Part shown: positions 20,331-30,620 of the stretch, in pieces | Numbering within the stretch: the first letter of the stretch is position 1 | Layout: every line of letters begins with the position of its first letter | From: Ichthyophis bannanicus | Lineage: Eukaryota > Chordata > Amphibia > Gymnophiona > Ichthyophiidae | Assembly: GCA_033557465.1 (NCBI GenBank) | Contig: CM066039.1 | Location: forward strand, 399,485,440-399,549,439 | Reading direction: 5' to 3' | Length of the DNA stretch: 64,000 nucleotides | Translations under genes and position numbers: made by a program | Notes under the pieces: generated by a model | Seen by the model: the letters and a program-made list of their open reading frames with translations, nothing else | Databases searched by the model: none | What the model was told of the DNA's origin: nothing

Positions 20331-20640
20331 GTGGGGGTGGTGCCCGTGGGGAGAGGTTTGCGGGATTTTTACCCTGCCTGGGTCCAAATTAGATCAGACC
20401 AGTGGGTCCTAGAAGTTATTCGAGAGGGTTATGCCCTAGAACTCCGTCGTCCCGTTCTCGATTCCTTTGTCCAGTCTCCTTGCAGAGCTCCTCTCAAGGT
20501 CCGAGCGGTAGCGGAAACCCTGCAGCGGCTGCTGCAGCTCCGGGCAGTGGTGCCTATTCCATCGGATCAGTACGGGTGCGGTCGATACTCCATCTATTTT
20601 GTGGTCCCAAAGAAACAACCAAGGGTTACGGCATGGCTCT
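20331..20640 (+). pseudogene. DIRS-1 reverse transcriptase, N-terminal stub
   Basis: Contains YALELRRPVLDSF, LQRLLQLRAVVPIPS and GRYSIYFVVPKK, the first RT block of DIRS ORFs. The sequence then jumps to the recombinase start (ARMTAKGYSAAVIS). All polymerase catalytic motifs, RNase H and methyltransferase are absent. Confidence 0.72.
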
Positions 20641-20722
20641 TGAAAGGGCTAGGATGACGGCCAAGGGTTATTCTGCAGCAGTCATTTCTACGTTGCTGAA
20701 GGCATGAAGGCGATCCACTTCG

Positions 20723-21694
20723 TTGGCGTACATCCGGGTATGGCGCATTTTTGAGGCCTGGTGTGCGGAGCGTAATTTATGGCCCCTAGGGGCCTCAGTG
20801 TCGCAGATCCTTTCGTTTCTCCAAGATAGGGTGGACAAGGATCTGGCAGCTAGTTCCTTGCGGGTGCAGTTGGCGGCCATCGCTTATTACCGGGGTAAGA
20901 TTCACGGTCAGCTGCTGGGAGCTCACGGCGACGTTAGGCGTTTTTTGCGGGCTGTGTTGCTCATGCGTCCTCCGGGGCACGCTTCAGTGCCGGCGTGGGA
21001 TCTAAATTTGGTGTTGGAGGCCTTGCTCAGGCCGCCATTCGAGCCGTTGGCCAAGGCCTCACTGAAAGATCTGACATTGAAGACAGTTTTTCTGGTGGCA
21101 ATTTGCTCCGCGAGGAGGATCTCTGAGTTACAGGCGTTATCCTGTAAGGAGCCGTATCTGTCTTTTTTCAATCATAAGGTCGTATTGCGTACGGTTCCAG
21201 CGTTCTTGCCAAAGGTAGTGTCGTTTTTTCATGTTAACCAGGTAGTGTCGCTTCCCGTATTCTCTGAGCGGCAGAAGGATGAGTCGGAGGGCAGGTTGCA
21301 TCTTCTGGATGTCCGTCGCGTACTTAAAAAGTATCTCCGCAGGACGGCGCCCTTCAGGAGGTCGGACAGATTGTTTGTAGCATTCGAGGGCCCACAGAAA
21401 GGCGCAGCAGCGGCGAAATCGTCAATTTCTCAATGGTTGAAGGAAGTGATTGCGTCAGCGTACCTTTTGAAGGGTAAGGTGGTGCCGGAAGGTCTTCGGG
21501 CTCATTCGACTAGAGCGCAAGCGGCGTCCTGGGCGGAATTCAGTTTGGGTCCGGTAGAGGATATTTGTAGGGCGGCGACTTGGTCATCGTTGCATTCGTT
21601 TGCAAAGCACTATAGGCTAGATGTGCAAGCGGCGGCAGATGGTCGTTTTGGTTCAGTGGTGCTTCAGGCTGGGCTTGCAGGTCCCTCCCGTTGA
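20723..21694 (+). CDS. DIRS-1 tyrosine recombinase (integrase)
   Basis: An open frame of 323 codons without a stop. The N-terminal SAM-like region (residues 1-85) is followed by the catalytic domain with R131/R132 (CSARRISELQAL), H261-x-x-R264 (AHSTRAQAASW), W287 and the nucleophile Y297 (SFAKHYRLD). All catalytic positions of a tyrosine recombinase are present, so the protein could be active in strand exchange of circular DNA at the termini. The first codon shown may not be the true start: homology extends about 25 codons upstream (from about 20650) across a stop at 20705. It is the only complete enzyme in the element. Confidence 0.9.
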   Translation: MAYIRVWRIFEAWCAERNLWPLGASVSQILSFLQDRVDKDLAASSLRVQLAAIAYYRGKIHGQLLGAHGDVRRFLRAVLLMRPPGHASVPAWDLNLVLEALLRPPFEPLAKASLKDLTLKTVFLVAICSARRISELQALSCKEPYLSFFNHKVVLRTVPAFLPKVVSFFHVNQVVSLPVFSERQKDESEGRLHLLDVRRVLKKYLRRTAPFRRSDRLFVAFEGPQKGAAAAKSSISQWLKEVIASAYLLKGKVVPEGLRAHSTRAQAASWAEFSLGPVEDICRAATWSSLHSFAKHYRLDVQAAADGRFGSVVLQAGLAGPSR

Positions 21695-21721
21695 TATTTA
21701 CTGCTCTGTCACATCCTCTAT

Positions 21722-21814
21722 GGTACCGGGACTGGACTAGAGGGATGTAAAGGAAGATGAAATTAGACTTACCTGCTAATTGTTGTTCCTTAAGGAACTC
21801 TAGTCCAGTCCCGG
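21722..21814 (+). repeat. DIRS-1 internal complementary region
   Basis: 21722-21754 is the reverse complement of the left extreme end (18071-18104). 21753-21814 is the reverse complement of the right extreme end (22238-22299). This is the template used in DIRS circle formation. Confidence 0.85.
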
Positions 21815-22130
21815 ATCCCACCCTGGGGTATAGGGGGTTGTTCAGCCTGATGTTTCTGGTAATGCTGTGCCTGCTAGTGCTTAGCAGGTTGCTTCAGTGG
21901 GAGACGGTTCTCGGGGGGTGTAGAGTGGAGCCACAGTGGGAGCCCTTCCACAGCAGTGTTTCGATTGTAATTGCTTGCATCCATAAGCAGTTTTTCTTGG
22001 AAAAAAAAAAAAGAGGCTAAGATAAAAACCGAACATTATAGATAGAGCCTATTTACATTTAGTGATTTTTCCTATTTCATTGCTCTGTTATCTACTTATT
22101 TGTTGCTCTGCTGAGTTTGCTTTGTCAGTA

Positions 22131-22299
22131 GGTGCTGAAGGAAGGGGGCAGTCCTTACCTATTTATACCACCGCCAGCAAAGCGATGATGTCTTTCAGTC
22201 TCCAAAGCTGCTGGAGGAGATTCTAAACTCTATGGCACCGGGACTGGACTAGAGTTCCTTAAGGAACAACAATTAGCAGGTAAGTCTAATTTCATCTTC
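22131..22299 (+). repeat. DIRS-1 right inverted terminal repeat
   Basis: Reverse complement of the left repeat for about 115 bp (CTGAAGGAAGGGGGCAGTCC...). It then adds about 60 bp (22238-22299) found only in the internal complementary region. Confidence 0.82.
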
Positions 22300-22405
22300 T
22301 CTGTAAAGTTCAATGTATGTTTTCAGCCTGCATTGTACAAATTAATGTTACTTGTAAACCGCACTGATTCAAGAGCGCGGTAGAAAAAAAAAATTAAATA
22401 AATAC

Positions 22406-22583
22406 TTCGTCTGGGTCTGTTGCTTGTATCCGTGGTGATAAGGGTTTTCAGTATGTCAGCAGAAATTTTTTGTTTGATTTTGAAGATGTTCGACACAGTC
22501 TTGTACTTGATATGGGAGCGGATGTGGAGCCAGTGAAACTGATTCAAGAGGGGGGTGATGTGGTCGTGTTTTGATGAGCCAGT
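22406..22583 (-). mobile_element. L2-b middle piece (minus strand)
   Basis: Encodes HDHITPLLNQFHWLHIRSHIK and TLITTDTSNRPRR on the minus strand. The upstream end joins in frame to 27210 (QNTTAH) once L2-d is removed, and the downstream end joins to 17998. It lies between two forward L2 insertions. Confidence 0.78.
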
Positions 22584-22990
22584 TATAATGCACCCAGTAC
22601 AAAATAATTGTAACCACATTTAAACTAATTAATGACATAGCCCCATCCAACCTTTCCTCCCACATCACCAAAGAAACAAGCACTCGTACACAACGATTGC
22701 AATAAAAACAAACTCATAACAGTGGCAGACTACAGGAAAGCTAAAAAAATCACAAACAGCAGGGCATTCTCCCATTGCGCCCCCATTCTCTGGAACAAGC
22801 TCCCAGACAACTTAAGAGAGATAAAAGACCTCTCTTCTTTTCGAAAAAAACTTAAAACACATCTGTTCACTCAACATTTTGGTTCTGTAACATAATCACT
22901 AGCACAGAGCCTGACCACTCTATATAACTAGTCTAAGAGTGCCTGCTCCCCAGTATGCATCCCCAATGTCCACTCCGAAACGTTATGTAT

Positions 22991-24312
22991 TGTCACGCCC
23001 TCACCACCCGCCTCTAGCCTAGAGGGGCGTGGTATCGGAGGAACTCTCGATTGGCTTGGGCAAACTAACTTTCCCCAGGCGTATCTTGGGATATGTAGTT
23101 TGTCTTCAAAAATGGCTTCAAGAAGAAGTTGTAGTCATGGTCCGGAGGTAAGGCAAAGTGACAGAATTTTATTTCTTACGCAAAAGTTCAAGTATCCTGT
23201 ACACAGGACTCCTTCTTATGCAGGATTATTGGTAATACAGCACTAGAACAGCATAACTGCTTCACAAGCTTCAAACACACACAGCTGCTTCAAACGTTTC
23301 TCAGCCCTGAAAAACAGCACTTCTTTAGCAAGGGTAAAAATGCCTCTCTTTACCATTGCCTTGTAAAACAATTAATGGCAACAATAAAACTTAGTGCCAC
23401 TGGAACAAAAGCTTCTTCTTAACTCCCTTCCCGGATTAAGTTTAAACCAAAATATGGGAGACACGGGCAGCAAATATTCACCAAGCTTTTTAGCTTCCCT
23501 GCAAGTTTTCCTGGCTGCGTCACAAACCTCCGGGTGCTAGCAAAAGTATCCCCGGCCTCCTGTCGGTTCTCTGGGTCATGTTATTTCCAGCTTTAGGAGA
23601 CCTTCTCAGAAAGTGTTAGCCCTCAGCATAACGGTTCAACGCACTTGGCTTGACATAAAGTACAGTCCAAAGGAATATCCATAGCCCTCAAGTCATCCTC
23701 AGCAGTATCGACTTGCATATCTTCAATTGTTGGAGCAGTGTCCCGTTCTGAGTTCTCAAAGCAGTGCTCAGTAAACAGCTCCCCCTTGGTTCCTAGAGTC
23801 ACTCCTGTTCCCAGCTCTACCCGAGACAGCCGGTCAGTACCTTCAGCCTTCGGCCCGTCTCCTCGGCTGTGTTCCCTGTGGTTCAGCTCCTCCCAGGGCT
23901 CTCCTCTATGGCTCCACTGCATCTCCAGCTTCTCTTGACTCTCCTGAGCCTCTTGTTTCTCCAGCTCCCCTTGTTTCTTCAGCTTCCCCTCTCTTTGCCT
24001 TAGCAGGGGTTTATATTTCCACCTCCAGGGTTCCAGCCCCTCCTCCTCCCTTCCTGCCCTTCCCAGGTGATAATAATCTCTTCTCATGCCTGCAGGGACC
24101 TCATAGGAGTCTGGGTGTGGCACCCTGGGCTTTCTCTCTCTCTTCTTTCTCTCCCTTCGCGGGGCCTGAGATCCAGGCCAGGCAGGGATTTCGTGGGTAT
24201 CGGTGTATACAGGATTCAGGTTACCCTTGAAATACACAACTGGTCTCCCCCCTAAGTCCAATTCCATGTCCTTTTCTATTCTCATGGGTTCAAGACGGGC
24301 GTCACTGTCACA
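22991..24312 (-). repeat. Gypsy-B 3' LTR
   Basis: 1322 bp on the minus strand, from TGTGACAGTGACGCC to GGGCGTGACA. The coding start of the LTR reads C-D-S-D-A in the pol frame. The rest (23622-22991) has no ORF that I recognise. Confidence 0.88.
23623..24312 (-). CDS. LTR-encoded Pol C-terminal extension of Gypsy-B
   Basis: 229 codons continue the RNase H frame through the polypurine tract without a stop. Very rich in Arg, Lys and Glu (RRERKKRERKPR; GKLKKQGELEKQEAQ). It ends with EDMQVDTAEDD ... IPLDCTLCQAKC, the Gypsy-B form of the shared terminal motif with Leu for Met. No signal peptide, membrane segment or known domain is seen. The function is unknown. A nucleic-acid-binding tail is a guess from the charge. 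Confidence 0.75.
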   Translation of the reverse strand, partial: CDSDARLEPMRIEKDMELDLGGRPVVYFKGNLNPVYTDTHEIPAWPGSQAPRRERKKRERKPRVPHPDSYEVPAGMRRDYYHLGRAGREEEGLEPWRWKYKPLLRQREGKLKKQGELEKQEAQESQEKLEMQWSHRGEPWEELNHREHSRGDGPKAEGTDRLSRVELGTGVTLGTKGELFTEHCFENSERDTAPTIEDMQVDTAEDDLRAMDIPLDCTLCQAKCVEPLC

Positions 24313-25860
24313 TACCCCCCTACCTAAGACATTACGGGCTGGCGGAGCTTGTTGGAGGTCCTCCGCACAGTAAGTAATCCTTGACAAGGCATCTGCATTC
24401 TGATGTAGCTTTCCTGCACGATGCTCTACCCTGAAATCAAAAGCTTGCAGGGCCATGTACCACCTGGTTAGACGTGCATTGTGGTTCTTCATCTGTTGGA
24501 GCCACTTCAAGGGTGCGTGATCAGTGACTAGTAGGAATTTTCGCCCGGTGAGGTAGAACCGGAGGGCCTCTATTGCCCATTTGACCGCAAGGCACTCTTT
24601 CTCAATAGTAAAGTAATTATGCTCTGCCGGGGACAACTTCCCACTAAGGAACATTACGGGATGCTCCTTTCCTTCATGCTTCTGGGATAAGACTGCCCCT
24701 AAGCTGGCCTCTGAGGCATCCGTCTGAACAATGAAGGGCTGCATGAAGTCCACTCCACGTAATACCGGGGCCATGCATAGCCTCTTTTTTAACTGGTTGA
24801 AGGCCCTCTCAGCCTCCAGAGTCCAATAGAGGCGAGTCGGGCAATTTTTCTTTAATATATCTGTAAAGATGGAACTTTCTTCTGCAAAGCGGGGCAGAAA
24901 CCTCCTGTAATAGCCAATCAGGCCTAGAAAACCTCTTAATTGTTTTTTTGTGGCTGGCCTGGGAAAGTTCTTGACGCTCTCCACTTTGTCGATCAAGGGC
25001 TTGATCCTCCCTTGTCCTACCACATGCCCAAGGTATTTCACCTCCCGCCGGGCGAAGGCACATTTGCTCTGGTTCAGGGTGAGGCCTGCCTGCCTCATAG
25101 ATCGTAGGACGGCTTTGACCCTCGGGAGGTGTTCCACCCAATTACGACTGTGGATAATGATGTCATCCATATATGCGGAAGCGTATTCGTGATGAGGACG
25201 CAGGACTTGATCTACAAGTCTTTGGCAAGTTGCTGCAGTGCCGTGGAGACCAAAGGGCATCCTCCTAAATTGGAATAGCCCAGTCGGGGTGCTGAAGGCA
25301 GTCTTCGGCCGCGATTCCCTAGTCAGGGGAATCTACCAGTATTGCTTTGTCATGTCCAGGGTGGTCAAAAACTGGGCCTGCCCCAAACGGTCCAAAAGCT
25401 CTTCGATAAGGGGCATGGGGTAAGCATCAAATACCGAGATAGCATTTACCTGTATAAAATCTATACAGAACCGTAAAGTACCATCCAGTTTTGGAACCAA
25501 AACTATGGGACTGCACCATGGGCTCCTTGACTCTTCAATGATACCCATCTCCACCATTTCGCGCACTTGCGCCACCACCTCCTGCTTTTTAGCCTCTGGT
25601 AGCCAGTAGGGTCGTTGTCTGACCACCATCCCAGGTGGGGTCAAGATCTCATGTGCTACTAGTCGGGTTTCACCCGGGACCGGCGTCAGAACATCCGGGA
25701 ACCTTTCCAATAATCGGGCCAGTTCCTGCCTCTGAACCAAGAATAGCTCTTCCCCTACTTGAGGCTCCGGGTTCTTCCTCCACTCTGCCACTTGTGGTCC
25801 CAGGTCTTCCTCCTCCGTCTCCTCCACTCTCCCTTCACCGGTGGCCGTCAGGCCTTCCAT
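24313..25860 (-). pseudogene. Gypsy-B reverse transcriptase and RNase H
   Basis: The frame 25860-25333 has the pre-RT region (EEEDLGPQV), LVPKLDGTLRFCIDF and the FDAYPMPLIEELLD block. A TAG at about 25337 (KQYW then stop, where Gypsy-C has Gln) ends it. The next frame gives MPFGLHGTAATCQ and the catalytic AYMDDIIIH (about 25170), then TDASEASLGAVLSQ (RNase H Asp), IEKECLAVKWA (Glu), VTDHAPLKWLQ (Asp) and NADALSR. RNase H leads straight into the LTR-encoded extension with no integrase between. Confidence 0.88.
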
Positions 25861-25896
25861 CCTGGCCTGTCCGGTGGAACCGAATCCAGCGGCTCC

Positions 25897-26350
25897 TCAT
25901 TCTGTGGGAGTCAACATGGGGACTTCTTCCAGTAGGGGAAACCCTACTCTCTCGCATACCAGCTGGGCAATCCGGTCTCCGACCTTCACGGGGAAGTCTT
26001 CATTGCCAAAATTAAACAATAATATCTTTATACTTCCTCTGTAATCCGGGTCGATCACCCCTGCACCGATGTCCAAGAAGTGTTTCAGTGCCAAACCCAA
26101 ACGAGGGGCTATCCGTCTGGCATTTCAATCTGTAGGCCTGTATCAATGAGGGCCTTTCCATGGCCGGGTATCACTCCATTCATGGCGCTGCATAGGTCGT
26201 ATCCCACGGCTTGCGGGGACGCCCTTCTGGGACTCTTGGCCTTTTCGGATACCCTGCAAACTTTTAATATAAACTTCTGTTTGACGTGGGGACTGACGCC
26301 CGGGGGGCTTTTCCGCTGGGTTCTTGCTCTGTTTTCGGGAATTCCCAAAA
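25897..26350 (-). pseudogene. Gypsy-B dUTPase domain
   Basis: Trimeric-dUTPase motifs in order on the minus strand: motif 1 ASPQAVGYDLCS (about 26220), motif 2 [12 protein letters not shown] (about 26150-26110), motif 3 [11 protein letters not shown] with the catalytic Asp (about 26060), motif 4 [15 protein letters not shown] (about 25985). Motif 5 is a decayed GFGST at about 25870. It lies between protease and RT. A frame break near 26105 inactivates it. The enzyme family hydrolyses dUTP to limit uracil in new cDNA. Confidence 0.82.
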
Positions 26351-26429
26351 AGAGGGCCAGGGATTACCGTTACCATCCCATCTACCTTCTGTCCCAGGCC
26401 TTTCGTTAGCCCCTGCCTAAACTGCGGCC

Positions 26430-26985
26430 AATCTCTTCCCAATACCAAGTCGTGGGAGAGTTTTGGAACCACTGCTACGCGGATTTCTTTCTGTACCCCC
26501 AACCCTTTTATCACCACCTTGTAGAGGGAGTAGAAAGAGGCAGCCCCATGGATGCACCTAATTTTGACACTACCTTCCGGCCTCCTCTGGGCAGACTCAT
26601 TCTGAGCCTCAATTACCCTCCAAAGCTTCTGTGACATCATACTTTGGTCAGCCCCTGAGTCGAGCAGAGCATTGGTAATGACCCCTTGCACATTAACACT
26701 TAAGAGGAACCCTTCTCCTAGATGTTTCACATTTTCGCCCATCAGCCCCATCAGCCCCGTGCGGGCTTGGCATCCCCTCCGTAGGTGTCCCATCTTCCCA
26801 CAATGATAGCATTTCTTTCCAGCCCATTTTCCCTCCTGAGCCGGTACAGAAGTTTTCCCAAACTCTGCATTATTTCCCTGTCCCTTTTCTGAGGGAGCAA
26901 AACTGGCGTCTGCCTCTAGTTTGGGAGTGCGCCCTCTTGGATGACGAGCTAATTCAGCTTCTAGGTAGCGCTCAGTCAAAAGGGT
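26430..26985 (-). pseudogene. Gypsy-B gag end (zinc knuckle) and protease
   Basis: Reads TERYLEAELARHP (gag end), a complete CCHC knuckle CYHCGKMGHLRRGC (about 26815-26775), then protease with LLDSGADQSMMS (about 26665) and HDLVLGRDWPQF (about 26450). gag and protease are in one frame here, suggesting that Gypsy-A's break between them is secondary. The N-terminal three quarters of gag are deleted. Confidence 0.82.
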
Positions 26986-27310
26986 CCTTTTCTATTCTCA
27001 TGGGTTCAAGACGGGCGTCTCTGTCACAGTATATAGTTAACAATTATATAATTACAAATGCCTAATTTGTTATAATGTTAATGTACATAGTTGAAACTGT
27101 TCCATGTAAATGAATACATACTGTTTGTACAAGTCATACTGTTCTTTGTAAACCGCAATTGATCTGTTGGAAATTGCGGTATAAAAATGTAAATAAAATA
27201 AAATAAATGTGAGCTGTGGTATTCTGTACCATCTGTAGAGGACGAAGTGCTAGTTTAGGTAAACTGAGGTAAATGGGGTTGCAGTAGTCCAAAATGGGAT
27301 TGATAATCAT

Positions 27311-28000
27311 CTAGAAGACAGTGCGGAAGTGTTTATAGTTGAGTAGAGGTTTGAGCTGTCTGAGAACACACATTTTGTGATAGGCATTCTGGGCTGTTTT
27401 GTTGATTTGGGATTGAAGATTCAAATTGCTGTCCAGGGTGACACCAAGGTATTTCACCTCGGGTTTAATGGGTATGGTGATACTGTTTAACTTGACTGCA
27501 TGCAGGGAGGAGAATCCTGAGTTACATGTGATAAGGAGGGCTTCAGTCTTGTAATTAATATTTAGGTTGTTTTGGGTTAACCAGGCTGTCATTTCTTTGA
27601 GGCATACTGTTATCTCTGAGTAATCTAGATTGTCAAGGTTGAATGGAGAGTAAATCATAATGTCATCTGCATATAAAGTGTAGTAGATCTTGAGTCTTTT
27701 GATGGTACTGATGGGCTGTCTGTATCTATTGAATAGAAGTGCAGACAGGGATGAATCTTGCGGGATGCCCTGTGTTGCTGGGAAAGGGGTGAAGGTATTA
27801 TTGCCACATTTCACAAGAAGTTGTCTGTTACTGAGATAGGAGTGAAACCATTGGATGGTGGTTCCATGTAGACCAATGTCTTTTAGCCTGTTCAGTAGGA
27901 TGTTGTGTGACACTGTGTCAAAAGCTGAGGAAATATCAATGAATATTAGGTGAAATCTGGTCTTTGCATTGTCCATTCCTCTGGTCAGGTTGTCAAACAA
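27311..28000 (-). pseudogene. L2-b ORF2 reverse transcriptase
   Basis: A 229-codon stretch with FHLIFIDISSAFDTVSH (motif A), TQGIPQDSSLSALLF (motif B with Gly to Asp), YTLYADDIMIYSPF (YADD, about 27670), MTAWLTQNNLNINYK, and VKYLGVTLDSNLNL. The catalytic YADD is kept. The frame opens only after a break at about 28000 and ends at 27311 before the QNTTAH codons. Confidence 0.82.
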
Positions 28001-28999
28001 GTATATAAGAAGTATTTCAGCACTATGGTTAGGTTGAAATCCATGTTGGTAAGGGTCCGGTGGGGCATGTGAGTCAAGCTGGTCCTGGAGTTGAAGCTGA
28101 ACTGTTTTTTCAATGACCTTAGTTAGAAAGGGAAGGCCAGAAATGGGGTAATATGCTGCTGGGTCACTTTTACTTAGAGTTGTCTTCTTGAGTATTGGAC
28201 GGATGGTAGCGAGCTTCAGGGCACTTGGTATGTAGCTTTGGGATAGGGATAAGCGTACAATGTTGTGGATGAATGGGCTGAGTTCTTCTTTTGTTGATTT
28301 TATCCATGCTATTGGACATGGATCTGAAGGAGCAGTGCTTGTGTTCAGTGCTGAGATACTGTAGTTTGAGATATCTGGTTAATAGATGGGATGCTAAATT
28401 TACTCCAGATCTGATTGATTTGTGTGGGCTTGGAGTTGTTGTTAAGGGTGTATTGTTGAGAAGATTTGTTTTTGGTCTGGAGGAAGTCAGTGAATGTTTG
28501 TGGATGTATCATTTCCTCTTCTTTGAGGTCAGATTCTTTCGTGAGAGTCCAGACTATTTCGAATAGTTCTCTGGGTTTGTTGAGAGATTTGAGTATAAGG
28601 TTAGTGTGGTATCCTTATTTGTGTAAGTGGATGAGGTTGTTGTACTCTTGTTGCTTAATTTGGTAGAGATGTAAGGTGCTTTGGGTCTTGGTCTGCCTCC
28701 AACGTCTTTCCATGCTTTGTAATAATCTCTGCTTTTCTTATATCTTCTGTATACCAGGATGCTAAACTGGTATTTCTGCGCAGGGGTTTAGTGTTCCTGC
28801 TGTATGGTGATCTTGCTGCTGCCGAGATGGTTGTGCTCCAGTTTTCAATTAGATTCTCAAGCTCTTTGGGGTCTTAGCTTAGGTATGGGAGGGTTTCTAG
28901 GAGAACTTGTTTCTTATTGAAGTTTTTGAATCTTCTTCCTGGTCGGAGTTATTCAGTATGTGAGTTCATGTGAGGAATCTGGATAGTGAGTCGTAGCAT

Positions 29000-29600
29000 A
29001 TGGTGATTGGACCATGGTACCAGGGTTATTGTTGGAGTTGATATACTGTTGCATTTGAGGCGTTGATTAGGTACAAAGATGAGGTCTGGAGAAGAGCCAA
29101 GTCTGTGCGTGGGTGCAGTTATAAGTTGGGTGGATTGTAGTGAATCCATTGCAGCTAGGAAGGTCTCTGACTCTTTTGGGGAGGTTGATTTGAGGTTAAA
29201 GTTACCAATTACTATAAGGGGTTTGTGGGGGGCATTGGTTGCACAAACTCGTCAGTGGTGGTGATTGGTGCTCTGTAAGTTAGGCAGATGGCAATATGCA
29301 TGCTCTCTATGATAATTGAGTTGTATTGTGCTGTACTTGAAGTTGCTAGGACTTTGACTGAGAGAAATTCTTGCCAGGATTAGAACACATCCACCCCGTT
29401 TGTATGTATGTGGGCAGTTGAATGCAGTGTATGTTGGTGGAGTAAGCTGGTTGAATATAACCTGGTCAGTGGGGGAAAGCCAAGTTTCAGTTGTGCATAA
29501 GATATTGGTTTCTTGAGATTGAAGGTGGTCTGCTAGGGTGTTGATTTTATTCATTAATCTGGCATTAATTAGTTCGATGCTGATTGGGGGGTGTGGGGTA
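29000..29600 (-). pseudogene. L2-b ORF2 endonuclease
   Basis: On the minus strand, LINARLMNKINTLADHL, then NILCTTETWLS with the metal-binding Glu, FNCPHTYKRGGCVLI, and further down the frame TQLITAPTHRLGSSPDLI, typical of the L2 endonuclease between the GDFN and SDHH blocks. A frame shift near 29250 separates the two halves. Confidence 0.72.
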
Positions 29601-29818
29601 ATATGCTTGAGCGGCTTGCGTGGCTGTAGTGAGCTGCTAGTATGTATGGGGGTTAGGTGTTTTCTGCTGGAGCGTTTGTGTGTGGTCTGCCAGGGAGGGA
29701 TTATAAAGAAACATAGTTGGATGGTAGTGAAGTGGTTGTAATGATGTGTGGGGGGGGGGGGGGAAGGGGTGGCTTGCATGTGGTTGAGAAGTTGTTTTAG
29801 CAGGAGATTAGCAACAAG

Positions 29819-30268
29819 GAGGGAAGAAGAACCCAAACTACAGGAAAAGGATATGAGTGTCATCATGGATAGTATGTTGAAACCCTCTGCCCTGTTTGCA
29901 GCCACGGCCAAGAAAGCAAATAGAATGCTAGGAATCATAGGAAAAGGAATAGAAAATAAAACCAAGGATATTATAATGCCTCTGTATCAGTACTTCATGG
30001 TGCAAACGCACCTTGAATATTGTGTTCATTTCTAGTCACCATATCTTAAAAAGGATATAGCGGAATTGGAAAAGGTACAGAGAAGAGACACCAAAATGGT
30101 AAAGGGGATGGAAGGATACCCCTATGAAGAAAGGCTTAAAAGGTTAGGGGGCTCTTCACCTTGGAAAAGAGATGGCTGAGGGGAGATATGATAGAGATAT
30201 TTAAAATAATGAATGGAGTGGAACGGGTAAATGTAGATCGGTTGTTTACTCCTTCAAAAAGTAGAAAG
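29819..30268 (+). mobile_element. CR1 family 2, C-terminal part of ORF2
   Basis: Homologous to 44311-44690. It encodes the KKANRMLGIIGKGIENKTKDIIMPL stretch and the VNVDRLFTPSKSRK stretch. It is cut at 30268 against the start of L1-2, so the CR1 3' end is missing. Confidence 0.75.
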
Positions 30269-30620
30269 ATGGAAGGAAGTGACGTCACCCACCCTGATGG
30301 ATGGCTGAGGCAAGAGCTCCATCGAGCTACCCCTCCAACGGAGAAAATAAAGAAAATCCAAGAGTGCCCAAGTGAAGGAGATAGGTGGAGAAAGGTTCTG
30401 GTGATCTTCGGATCTGGGGGATGGCAGAAATCTGTCGGAAAACCATGGATCTGTGGGAGTTTTCTTACCAGGGTCTCTGTGCTGACAAGGAGGAAGACAA
30501 GATGGCTGACAGCAGTGGCATGTGTCAGTAAGTTGCTAGCAGGATGAGGTATGGTGGTTCAAATCACAAAAAGACTGTACAACTGGTTTAACGAGATACA
30601 CACTGAGATTGGGGGAGTAC

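Larger units (their letters stand above)
18071..22299 (+). mobile_element. DIRS-1: DIRS-like tyrosine-recombinase element lacking most RT
   Basis: Terminal repeats are inverted (18071-18210 against 22131-22299, reverse complement). An internal complementary region (21722-21814) matches the outer ends of both termini, the hallmark of DIRS elements. Contents: gag-like ORF1 (18822-20314), only the N-terminal start of RT (20331-20640), then directly the tyrosine recombinase (20723-21694). The RT core, RNase H and methyltransferase are deleted. It has no flanking target duplication, as expected. It sits in the 3' UTR of L2-c. Confidence 0.9.
17999..22405 (+). mobile_element. L2-c 3' UTR copy, inserted in L2-b and split by DIRS-1
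   Basis: Only 17999-18070 and 22300-22405 are L2. The first is 3' UTR (AGTTACCCCTGTTGA-like text also seen at 295-330). The second ends with ACCGCACT (22358) / AGCGCGGT (22374-22381) and an A-rich tail. Taking it out joins the codons of L2-b on both sides. Confidence 0.7.
22991..27028 (-). mobile_element. Gypsy-B: Ty3/Gypsy element with dUTPase, RT and RNase H; 5' part deleted
   Basis: Minus strand. The GTAT duplications at 22987-22990 and 27029-27032 mark both ends. The 3' LTR (22991-24312) is complete. Of the 5' LTR only the first ~42 bp (27028-26987) remain, joined to the end of gag at about 26985, so most of the 5' LTR and gag are deleted. Order: zinc knuckle, protease, dUTPase, RT, RNase H, polypurine tract, LTR. 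No integrase. Many breaks. Confidence 0.9.
22584..27209 (+). mobile_element. L2-d 3' end, inserted in L2-b and split by Gypsy-B
   Basis: 22584-22990 has the last ORF2 codons (RAFSHCAPILWNKLPDNL, FRKKLKTHLFTQHF). 27029-27209 has the 3' UTR and a perfect 9-bp stem ACCGCAATT (27152) / AATTGCGGT (27172-27180) with an AAATA-rich tail. Gypsy-B lies between, with a GTAT duplication. A possible AATG target duplication flanks L2-d itself. Confidence 0.8.
27210..29818 (-). mobile_element. L2-b main part (minus strand)
   Basis: The 5' end is near 29818, next to a G run at 29748-29763. ORF2 follows on the minus strand with endonuclease (about 29560-29000) and RT (about 28050-27311). It stops at 27210, where L2-d is inserted. 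The body between 28000 and 29250 holds broken ORF2 sequence. It is the largest L2 in the window, and the other two pieces continue it. Confidence 0.82.

Noticed and set aside
22991..27028. Integrase hidden in Gypsy-B or Gypsy-C
   Set aside because: Looked in all frames between protease and dUTPase, dUTPase and RT, and RNase H and LTR. No HHCC or DD35E blocks are present in either element.
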